Assembly: GCF_019884785.1 (NCBI RefSeq)
Contig: NZ_CP082326.1
Location: 2,101,355-2,165,354 of the forward strand
Origin: Crassaminicella profunda
GTDB taxonomy: Bacteria; Bacillota; Clostridia; Peptostreptococcales; Thermotaleaceae
Reading direction: 5' to 3'
Length of the DNA: 64,000 nucleotides
Under the pieces are notes generated by a model. That model was not told the DNA's origin. It worked only from the letters and a program-made list of their open reading frames with translations, and did not search any database. Positions 57,093 through 64,000 of this stretch are shown here, in pieces (the stretch's first letter is position 1; each line of letters starts with the position of its first letter). Both the position numbers and the translations under genes were made by a program.

Positions 57093-58565
57093 TCATTTTT
57101 TACTCTCTACACTATGAATCGTATCATTCCACCTATCTACATACGTACCTGTTGCCCACTCTGCCATGACAATCCTTTCATCTTCTTTTAAATCTATTTT
57201 TTTCATATACTTATAAGACAGTTGATTGTTTTTTATTTCATATACATAAATGGCTTCTTTTGTAACCACAAGAGCTATATCCATCGAAGGTGAAGTAAAA
57301 ATATCCTGTGCCTTTGGTACTCTTTCCTTTACTTCATTCCAAGATACATGTAATTTATCATAATGAACAATTTTGTAAGGTGGAATCATTTGAATATTAA
57401 ATTCTAAAAATTTCTCTTTCTCTTTCTTATTGTACAATCTTCCTTTCATAATCCAATGACCATTTCTTCTTGCCAATGTAAAATTTTTTTCCCTAGGCTT
57501 GTAAAATTTACTTGCTTGTATTTCATTTAACTTTGAGAGCGTTCCTTTTGCTGAATTGAAAAAAGCCTCTTTCCCTTCATCTCCTGCAAGATCTGATATC
57601 TTCATCCCTTCTTTCACATGGTCTACAAGAAGCATTTCAATTCCTGATAAATTTTTTATATTTTTTCCATAAGCTGTTCCAATATAATCATTTCCTACAA
57701 ATAGAATTTGTTTTACTACATTTTCTTTCAATCTTTCCTCTTTATATAAACTACTTTCCTTCTTTTCTTCTATCTCTTCTTTTATTATATTTTTTTCTAA
57801 TGGATAGGCAAAAATTTCATCCTTTCTATATCCTTCTTGTATAACTTGATTCTTTCTAACTATCCAAAACCCACTTTTCCTTGGTACAAATAAATCTTTC
57901 ATTTCTACTATCGGATATAACTTTCTATTTTCTGCAGCAATCCATAATGTCCTATATGTTTCCTCTCCATTTTCATCATTAAAATCTCCTAATCCTATTA
58001 AAACCCCTGCACTCAATGGATTAGATTCTTTTTTCTCTTTTTTATTAATCTCTTTGTTTTGTAAATATTTATTAATTCTCTCTTGATTGATTATATCTGA
58101 GATTTTACTTAAATAATAATATCCATCATCCATATAAACCATTAGTCTTTGATCATTTGCTCTAATAAAATCATAAAAATATTGATCCTTTGAAGTAACA
58201 GAAATCACTTCAATCCTTTCACTATCAAACTTTAAATCATTATAAACTGCTTTATGGGTATACAAAAAATAGTCTTTTGCATTCACATTTTTTACTTTAT
58301 ATTCTGGTTCTTCACATATTTCATCCCCTAAAGCAGCCACCCGTTCACTAAAGACTGCTGTTTTTCCTAACAAATCTTTTAGATCCTCTTTCTCCGCATC
58401 TCTTTGTGTTTTATATTTTTCAATCTTCCAAGTTCCCTTTATAGGAATTGTCTTATTTTTAGGTGCTTGAATACTCTTTCCTATATCTAATTTTATATCC
58501 ATACATCCCTGTAAAAAAATAATGGACGTCCATAAAATAATCCAAACAATTATTCTTTTTTTCAT
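57093..58565 (-). CDS. Lipoprotein of a two-component operon, uncharacterised
   Basis: A 490-residue lipoprotein (lipobox FLQGC, Cys21). The remainder is extracytoplasmic with many repeated beta stretches (YYLSKISDIINQE, RTLWIAAENRKLYPIVEM, SMDIALVVTKEAIYVYEIKN), which suggests a propeller-like or sandwich build, but no family is recognised. It is the third gene of the operon, 18 bp after the kinase, and may sense or modulate the signal for it. Confidence 0.82.
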   Translation of the reverse strand: MKKRIIVWIILWTSIIFLQGCMDIKLDIGKSIQAPKNKTIPIKGTWKIEKYKTQRDAEKEDLKDLLGKTAVFSERVAALGDEICEEPEYKVKNVNAKDYFLYTHKAVYNDLKFDSERIEVISVTSKDQYFYDFIRANDQRLMVYMDDGYYYLSKISDIINQERINKYLQNKEINKKEKKESNPLSAGVLIGLGDFNDENGEETYRTLWIAAENRKLYPIVEMKDLFVPRKSGFWIVRKNQVIQEGYRKDEIFAYPLEKNIIKEEIEEKKESSLYKEERLKENVVKQILFVGNDYIGTAYGKNIKNLSGIEMLLVDHVKEGMKISDLAGDEGKEAFFNSAKGTLSKLNEIQASKFYKPREKNFTLARRNGHWIMKGRLYNKKEKEKFLEFNIQMIPPYKIVHYDKLHVSWNEVKERVPKAQDIFTSPSMDIALVVTKEAIYVYEIKNNQLSYKYMKKIDLKEDERIVMAEWATGTYVDRWNDTIHSVESKK

Positions 58566-58583
58566 ACTTTTTTCTCCTGAAAT

Positions 58584-59978
58584 TTAGGTATTTTTGAGAA
58601 TAGGTAATCTTATGTGCACAGTAGTTCCTTGCTCTATCTTACTTTCTATGATAAATTTTCCTTCATGCAATTTTATAATCTCATCACAAATAGACAATCC
58701 TATACCATTTTTTGATTTGCTATTTTTTCCTTTGTAAAATTTTTCTTTCACCTTTGGTAAATCTTCACTACTAATTCCACAACCATTATCTTTTATAGAC
58801 ATATGCAGATATTCTCCATCTTGTTTTGCAAAAAAATCTACTTTTCCTCCTTGACCTGTAAACTTAAATGCATTATCTAAAACATTAATCAACACCTGTT
58901 TCATTCTATTTTCATCTATACACATAGCTGGCATCTGTTTTTCATAATCTACATGTAAGTCTATTTTTTCTCTCGCTGCACGAGGTCCCATATATTTTTC
59001 AATATATTGAATCAAATCTTCTATCATCATTTCTTGTTTATTTAAAGTGATTTTCCCAGATACAAATTTTGAGAAATCTAAAAGTTCTTCTACCATAGTT
59101 GTTAATCTTTCACTTTCCTTTTCAATAATCTTTAGTCCCTCTCTCAATGTCTCTTTATCTTCAAATTCTTCTTTATTTAAAACAATAGCCCATCCTTTAA
59201 TGGCTGTCAAAGGTGTACGTAATTCATGAGAAACAGAAGAAATAAATTCATTTTTTAACTCATCTTTTTTTACTATTTCCTTGGCCATAAAGTTAAATGT
59301 ATCTGATAACTTCCCAATTTCATCATCAAATGGATTTTTACTTCTTACCGTAAAATTTCCTAATGCCATTTTTTCAGCTACTCGAGTCAATTCTTTTATA
59401 GGCTCTGTAATGGTATTAGATAAAATAATACTTACAACACCTGCTACCAAAATGACCACAGCTCCTATACTTAAAAATGAAATAGCTATTCTTTTAATCC
59501 CCTTATTCACTTCTTCTAATGATGTAATAAATCTCAAAACACCCACGGTTTTTTCATCAGATTTTAGTGGACAGGAAACTGACATTGCATTGTAATCATC
59601 ATAATTTATTTTTCCAATCCATGTCCCCTTATGACCCTTTAATGCATTTTTTACATCAATTGTTTCCATTACTTCTTTATGTTCTACACCAATTGAATCC
59701 ATTAGAACTTTTCCTGAAAGATCAATAATTTGTACTTGAGCAGATGTTTGCTTCCAAAATACATCTATATTATCTAATACATTATCCTCAAGGGTAGCAT
59801 TAGAAAAGTATCTTGAATAAAATTCAGAAGAAATGGTAATTTGATTGGTTAAAACATCTTCAACATTTTTATAGTAATACTGCTTAACAAAATTAATCAA
59901 CAATATTTCAAAGAACAACACACTAAAAAAAACTACTAACATAAAATTAATGGCTAATCTCTTCTTTATACTTTTCAT
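58584..59978 (-). CDS. Sensor histidine kinase (HAMP, HisKA, HATPase)
   Basis: A 464-residue membrane kinase. Two helices (about 9-30 and 165-187) enclose an extracytoplasmic sensor of about 130 residues with a Cache/PAS-like look (QIIDLSGKVLMDSIG). A HAMP follows (about 188-240). The phospho-accepting histidine is H251 in SVSHELRTPL; N-box LINVLDNAFKF and G1 DNGCGISSEDL are present. It partners the regulator encoded 24 bp upstream. The target genes are unknown. Confidence 0.95.
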   Translation of the reverse strand: MKSIKKRLAINFMLVVFFSVLFFEILLINFVKQYYYKNVEDVLTNQITISSEFYSRYFSNATLEDNVLDNIDVFWKQTSAQVQIIDLSGKVLMDSIGVEHKEVMETIDVKNALKGHKGTWIGKINYDDYNAMSVSCPLKSDEKTVGVLRFITSLEEVNKGIKRIAISFLSIGAVVILVAGVVSIILSNTITEPIKELTRVAEKMALGNFTVRSKNPFDDEIGKLSDTFNFMAKEIVKKDELKNEFISSVSHELRTPLTAIKGWAIVLNKEEFEDKETLREGLKIIEKESERLTTMVEELLDFSKFVSGKITLNKQEMMIEDLIQYIEKYMGPRAAREKIDLHVDYEKQMPAMCIDENRMKQVLINVLDNAFKFTGQGGKVDFFAKQDGEYLHMSIKDNGCGISSEDLPKVKEKFYKGKNSKSKNGIGLSICDEIIKLHEGKFIIESKIEQGTTVHIRLPILKNT

Positions 59979-60002
59979 ATGTTCTCCTTGCTTTTCATTC
60001 TT

Positions 60003-60692
60003 TTATTCCGTTTTTTTCCATCTATACCCTACGCCCCAAACCGTTTCAATAAAATTTGGTTCAGATGAATCCTCTTCTATTTTTCTTCTTAATCTTCGAA
60101 TATTTACATCTACAATCTTCGTATCCCCAACAAAATCCCATCCCCAAACTAAATCTAATAATTCATCTCTTGTAAAGGCTTTTCCTGGGTTTTCTATAAA
60201 TATTTTCATCAACAAATATTCTTTTGGTGTCATATCAATCACCATTTCTTTTTTATATACAATATGTGCATCTATATCAATTTTAAAAGGGCCGCTTCCA
60301 ATAATTTTATCTTTTCTTGCCTTCCCATCATCCATTCTTCGAATAAGAGCCTCCACACGAAGTACTAATTCCATTGGATTAAAAGGCTTTATAACATAAT
60401 CGTCTGCCCCTAACTTCAGTCCAGAAATTTTATCTATATCTTGACTACGAGCCGTAAGCATAATAATCCCTATATAGGGATATTCTTTCCTTAAGCTCTC
60501 ACATACCTCAAATCCATCAATCCCTGGTAGCATTACATCTAATAAGGCAACCGTTGGCTCTTCCAACCTTGCTTTTTCTAAGCCTTCTTCTCCAGAAGCT
60601 GCTTCTATAATAAAATACTCACTATTTTTAAAACTTACCTTTAACAAACTTCTAATACTACTTTCATCTTCTACAATTAGTATTTTATGCAT
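60003..60692 (-). CDS. OmpR/PhoB family response regulator
   Basis: A 229-residue regulator. The receiver (about 1-120) has the acidic pair in VEDES, D52 in ALLDVMLPG and the conserved lysine in YVIKPF. The winged helix (about 130-227) ends VDVNIRRLRRKIEE and VWGVGYRW. ATG 60692 is chosen, with AAAGGAG 10 nt upstream. A longer reading to 60803 runs through the inverted repeat and has no binding site. Confidence 0.95.
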   Translation of the reverse strand: MHKILIVEDESSIRSLLKVSFKNSEYFIIEAASGEEGLEKARLEEPTVALLDVMLPGIDGFEVCESLRKEYPYIGIIMLTARSQDIDKISGLKLGADDYVIKPFNPMELVLRVEALIRRMDDGKARKDKIIGSGPFKIDIDAHIVYKKEMVIDMTPKEYLLMKIFIENPGKAFTRDELLDLVWGWDFVGDTKIVDVNIRRLRRKIEEDSSEPNFIETVWGVGYRWKKTE

Positions 60693-60737
60693 TCTTTTAT
60701 AACTCCTTTTGCCAGGATCTTTATATTCAAATATCCA

Positions 60738-60787
60738 CAGTCCTCCTGAATACACCACCTTCTTTAATTCACTCTTCAGGAGGACTG
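60738..60787 (-). promoter_or_regulatory. Inverted repeat in the leader of the two-component operon
   Basis: CAGTCCTCCTGA and TCAGGAGGACTG, perfect 12-bp arms separated by 26 bp, 46 bp before the response regulator start. In RNA it would form a strong hairpin. No T run follows, so it is not a plain terminator. It could be an operator for the regulator or an mRNA structure. Confidence 0.6.
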
Positions 60788-60890
60788 CAAATACTTTCTT
60801 CATTTAGTATATCACACTTTTTTTATTTCTTTCATCTACTATATAATGATATAAGCTACCCTAAAATTAGTAATCTATATCATTATTTTA

Positions 60891-62006
60891 TTATATATTA
60901 AGAACTTGTTCAGGAGTTTTATACGGTCTATTTTGTTTTTTACCTGTTTCTTCTAAAGTTAATACGCCGAAATAAAAACATAAACCTTTCCTTAAATACT
61001 TATTTTCTTTTAACGCCCTTTCATATCCCTTGTTTGCAATTTCTATAGCATAAGGTAACGTAGCATGACAAAGGGAAGTCGTCGCTGTTTGCGAAAAAGT
61101 TGCTGGAATATTATCTACACAATAATGCATAACACCTTCCTCAAAATATATTGGATGATCATGAGATGTAGCTCTGCACGTTTCAATAGCTCCACATTCA
61201 TCACAGAATACATCTACAATCAAGGTTCCTTTTTTCATGAATTTTAACATATCTCTTGTAACTAGATGGTCTTTTCTCCATTTAGGCCATAAAATGCAAT
61301 TCATTAAAACATCACTTCTTTTTAAACACATTACTAGGTTTTCTTTATTAGAATATAGTAATTCTACATTAGACGGTAAAACATATTTTGCCTTTTCAAG
61401 TTTATCTAAATTAATATCTAGAATGGTTACTTTATTCCCTAAATTAGATGCAATTTCTGCAGCACCTAATCCTGCTACTCCAGCCCCTATAATTGCAACT
61501 TCAGGTGTTCTAATTCCATGTATTCTAGCCAACAACAACCCATTTCCATCATTTATTTTTTGAGTATATTGCATGGCCATTAAAAATCCACCTTTACCTG
61601 CGATCTCACTCATTGGTTTAAGTAGTGGAAATTTACCATCCTTATCTTCAATATCTTCATAGGATATACCCACTACCTTATTTTTAAGAAAAACATCTGT
61701 TTGTGCTCTAAATGCATTAGAATGTATATAGGTAAATATGATCATCCCTTCTCTAAGGTACTTAAATTCTTCTTGCAAAAATTCTTTTACCTTATAAATC
61801 ATTTCTGCTCTTTTAAAGACTATCTCTCTTTCAACTATTTCAGCCCCTGCTTTTCTATAATCTTCATCTCCAAATCCACTTCCTAGACCTGCACCTGTTT
61901 CTATCAAAACTTCATGACCATTTTTTATAAATTCTTCTACGCCACTTGGTATCATTGCAACCCTATACTCATTATTTTTTATTTCCTTAGGTACTCCTAT
62001 AATCAT
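60891..62006 (-). CDS. ald: Alanine dehydrogenase (Ald family)
   Basis: A 371-residue protein close to Bacillus-type Ald over its length. R15, the lysine in KVKEF and the catalytic His in FTYIHSNAF (residue 95) are present, as are the NAD motif GAGVAGLGAAE and the aspartate in VDVFCDECGAIET. It would interconvert alanine and pyruvate plus ammonia. It follows the opine dehydrogenase gene by 33 bp and is the last gene of the operon. Some substitutions at the end (NIPATFSQTATTS in place of NMPGAVPRTST) leave room for another substrate. Confidence 0.85.
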   Translation of the reverse strand: MIIGVPKEIKNNEYRVAMIPSGVEEFIKNGHEVLIETGAGLGSGFGDEDYRKAGAEIVEREIVFKRAEMIYKVKEFLQEEFKYLREGMIIFTYIHSNAFRAQTDVFLKNKVVGISYEDIEDKDGKFPLLKPMSEIAGKGGFLMAMQYTQKINDGNGLLLARIHGIRTPEVAIIGAGVAGLGAAEIASNLGNKVTILDINLDKLEKAKYVLPSNVELLYSNKENLVMCLKRSDVLMNCILWPKWRKDHLVTRDMLKFMKKGTLIVDVFCDECGAIETCRATSHDHPIYFEEGVMHYCVDNIPATFSQTATTSLCHATLPYAIEIANKGYERALKENKYLRKGLCFYFGVLTLEETGKKQNRPYKTPEQVLNI

Positions 62007-62039
62007 CTATTTTCACCCCTTTTGAAAAAACTTATTTTT

Positions 62040-63119
62040 CTACAATAATTTTTCTAATTCTTTTAGTGAATATTTTCCTAATCCAAGACAATCCATTGTT
62101 CTTTTCTTCTCACCTCTATAATTCTTTTTCATAAGTACAGATACTATATCTATAACAGCATTCATAATAGGCGTATCCACTCTCACTTGTTTACCTAGTT
62201 CTGCCATAAATACTAATCCATAACCTACATCCTCATTGAAATACCTATAATCCAGTTTACTTTGAGCTTTAATTCCCTTAAATCCAGGAGCCTCTGCATA
62301 ACCTTTAAAATAGGTTGTATCCTTCATATACCCCTGTCTCATTCCTAAAACGGGATCCGGAATAACATGAATACTTAATTTTTTACCAATTTCTATACGT
62401 TCTTTATCTACCGCTTCTATCAAATTTCCAACTGCAGGAGTCACTCCATCTTCATAAAAACAAAAGTCTCCTTGTGTTCTTTCGATCAATCCTGCATTTA
62501 AAAGAGTAACGGATGGATGGATCACAGGATTTGCATTTTGTAATGCAGTCTGTAATACATTTTTAGCTGATTCCATATTTGGATAAACCTCTTTTATTAA
62601 CTTCATTACAGTATTATTATATTTACAAGGAAGAGCAGCTAATAAAAGTCCTCCCTTAAGTTTTAAGAATACATGTATTTTGCCAGGTTCAGTTAATCTT
62701 ACAGCATAGGGAAGTGTAGAAGTTTCTGCAATGATCATATCTTCATTTTTTATATCTAATCCTAGCGCGTTTTTAAAAACAATGCTTCCTCCACAAGAAC
62801 TTGGACATACAATAACTATTTGCCCTTTTTTTAAGTAAGGTCTACATACTTCCCCAAAGGATTGTGTACTATATGCTGGTCCAACAGCAAATATAATATC
62901 AGCTCCTTCTACTACCTTTTTTATATCATGTCCTGCATATTTAATCTCTGCAAATCCAGTAAGCTCTCCTTCTGAAAAAATACCCTTATTTTCTGATATG
63001 GTACTAATATTTTTAGGGAATTTTTCAAAATCAAACATATAAACATGATGTCCTGCTTTTGCCCAATCAAAAGCTACTGCGCATCCGCCATTACCTGAAC
63101 CCAATACCCCAATCTTCAT
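62040..63119 (-). CDS. NAD/NADP octopine/nopaline dehydrogenase family protein
   Basis: A 359-residue opine dehydrogenase. The Rossmann motif is IGVLGSGNGGCAVAFDWA; the C-terminal domain has NANPVIHPSVTLLNAG, the histidine of which is the expected catalytic residue. Opine dehydrogenases join or split an amino acid and a 2-oxo acid. Together with Ald and the NhaC-type carrier it suggests use or export of an amino-acid derivative. AAGGGGG precedes ATG. Confidence 0.9.
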   Translation of the reverse strand: MKIGVLGSGNGGCAVAFDWAKAGHHVYMFDFEKFPKNISTISENKGIFSEGELTGFAEIKYAGHDIKKVVEGADIIFAVGPAYSTQSFGEVCRPYLKKGQIVIVCPSSCGGSIVFKNALGLDIKNEDMIIAETSTLPYAVRLTEPGKIHVFLKLKGGLLLAALPCKYNNTVMKLIKEVYPNMESAKNVLQTALQNANPVIHPSVTLLNAGLIERTQGDFCFYEDGVTPAVGNLIEAVDKERIEIGKKLSIHVIPDPVLGMRQGYMKDTTYFKGYAEAPGFKGIKAQSKLDYRYFNEDVGYGLVFMAELGKQVRVDTPIMNAVIDIVSVLMKKNYRGEKKRTMDCLGLGKYSLKELEKLL

Positions 63120-63150
63120 ACACTTATCCCCCTTATCCTATTTTAATTAT

Positions 63151-63178
63151 GCTAGTGAGTATTTAACTACTCACTAGC
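63151..63178 (-). terminator. Hairpin between nhaC and opine dehydrogenase genes
   Basis: GCTAGTGAGT/ACTCACTAGC, 10-bp stem with an 8-nt loop, without a proper T run (ATAATTAAAAT). It is probably an attenuator or mRNA-processing site within the operon. Confidence 0.45.
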
Positions 63179-63188
63179 ACAGTTATTT

Positions 63189-64000
63189 TTATACAATACC
63201 AATGATCAAATATAATACCAGTGCAATTCCAGCTGCTACACCCGCATATGGGAGTTGTGTCTTTACATGATCTATATGATCACTAGCTGCACCAAATGAT
63301 GAAAGAATCGTTGTATCTGACAGTGGTGAACAATGATCTCCAAACACACCTCCGCCTGCAATTGCCGCTACTGTTGCAAATACCAATGTATTAATTTCTC
63401 CTCCTGTAAATTCAAATGCCAATGGTACACAAATTGGTATTATGATTGCATAAGTTCCCCATGATGTTCCTGTTGAGAATGAGATAAATGCACATAAACC
63501 AAATGTCAATACAGGCAACATTGATGGTGATAGCCAATTCCTTGTAATTTCTATAACATATTGTGCTGCTCCTAATTCTTTACTAATCGTATTAATACTG
63601 TATGCTAATCCCAATATAATGATTGCAGGCATAACCCCTTTAATACCCTGTACAGCTGTTTTGAAAATTTCTTTTAATGGTATTTTCTGTATCCATAGTG
63701 CAATTCCTAATACTAATACTGCCAACATGAATGCCTCTAGAGTCTTTGTTGAGCCTAATACTAAATAAGTTCCAATAGCAAATATTATAACGATGAGTAC
63801 TGGTAATATAAAATTTACAAGCAATCTTGGTTTTTTAATTTCTTTGGCTACTTCTATACTAGACAACTCTACACCCATCATTGGCATAGCATCATCACCA
63901 AGGACTTTCCCCTCTTTCATAGCTCTCTCCTCAGCTTTTTTCATAGGTCCAAACTCTGGTATAATTCCCGCTGCAATTAATCCAACCATCCCCACTGCTA
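63189..64000 (-). CDS. NhaC family sodium/proton antiporter, C-terminal part
   Basis: The last 269 codons; the gene continues beyond the right edge. Six or seven membrane helices are visible. VFGDHCSPLSDTTILSSFGA and FISFSTGTSWGTYAIIIPI are the conserved NhaC blocks. Members exchange sodium for protons or carry amino acids with it. As it heads the Ald-opine operon, an amino-acid substrate is plausible. The upstream region is outside the window. Confidence 0.92.
   Translation of the reverse strand, partial: AVGMVGLIAAGIIPEFGPMKKAEERAMKEGKVLGDDAMPMMGVELSSIEVAKEIKKPRLLVNFILPVLIVIIFAIGTYLVLGSTKTLEAFMLAVLVLGIALWIQKIPLKEIFKTAVQGIKGVMPAIIILGLAYSINTISKELGAAQYVIEITRNWLSPSMLPVLTFGLCAFISFSTGTSWGTYAIIIPICVPLAFEFTGGEINTLVFATVAAIAGGGVFGDHCSPLSDTTILSSFGAASDHIDHVKTQLPYAGVAAGIALVLYLIIGIV

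Noticed and set aside
60693-60803. Extended N-terminus of the response regulator
   Set aside because: The extra residues are encoded by the inverted repeat, have no ribosome binding site, and receiver domains start at MHKILIVEDE.

Overview
The window is AT-rich, densely coded DNA from a low-GC Gram-positive anaerobe, almost certainly a spore-forming member of the Clostridia. This is inferred from the strong GGAGG ribosome binding sites, sigma-A promoters with 17-bp spacers, a SpoVB/MurJ-type flippase, a glycyl-radical pyruvate formate-lyase under a ZTP (pfl-motif) riboswitch, SLH and lipoprotein surface proteins, a TAXI-type TRAP transporter and sodium symporters. The species cannot be named from the sequence. 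I saw no rRNA, tRNA, insertion sequence, prophage or CRISPR array.

Layout. 1-5 kb: the start of a YgiQ-type radical SAM gene (cut by the window edge), a YkuS protein, a LacI regulator, an M23 peptidase plus bactofilin pair, and a lipid kinase. 4.9-7.5 kb: an alanine dehydrogenase-like gene whose catalytic histidine is replaced, next to a MocR regulator. 7.7-7.9 kb: a previously hidden 64-codon gene for a DUF1858 protein with an in-frame TGA at the conserved second cysteine and a SECIS-like hairpin just downstream, so a likely selenoprotein. 8-15.3 kb: a histidine operon hisZGCBHAF(IE) without hisD, with hisJ transcribed divergently; both promoters are clear. 15-18 kb: a zinc ribbon protein, a 2H phosphoesterase and a chemoreceptor. 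18.2-23.7 kb: a surface cluster of one SLH protein and three lipoproteins built from shared modules. 24-25.8 kb: a flippase and a structured RNA, probably 6S RNA. 25.9-31.4 kb: an FtsH paralogue, a GNAT, an uncharacterised protein, a nucleoid-associated protein and a reductive-dehalogenase-like iron-sulfur protein.

31.5-38.7 kb holds the most unusual protein-coding locus, a tightly coupled three-gene operon. It encodes a ~1640-residue protein that joins an HD phosphohydrolase, a long helical region, a NadD-like nucleotidylyltransferase, a GNAT-like segment and a phosphoribosyltransferase. It is followed by a lactate/malate dehydrogenase homologue and an FMN-reductase-like flavoprotein with a cysteine cluster. 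The combination suggests an undescribed nucleotide or pyridine-cofactor pathway.

38.7-48 kb: PanF/YhdT sodium:pantothenate-type symporter, a dCache chemoreceptor, ndk, a YebC regulator and a TAXI TRAP transporter with a 480-bp upstream region carrying two promoters and a palindromic operator. 48.5-51.7 kb: pflBA under a ZTP riboswitch. 51.7-57 kb: an uncharacterised protein, an MFS transporter, a DUF3810 metalloprotease-like membrane protein, an FAH-family enzyme and a TtcA-like tRNA thiolase. 57-60.8 kb: a response regulator - histidine kinase - lipoprotein operon. 60.9-64 kb: an amino-acid/opine operon of an NhaC antiporter (cut by the window end), an opine dehydrogenase and a second alanine dehydrogenase homologue with its catalytic histidine intact.

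Several starts were moved to the codon that fits the ribosome binding site; the reasons are given in each entry.
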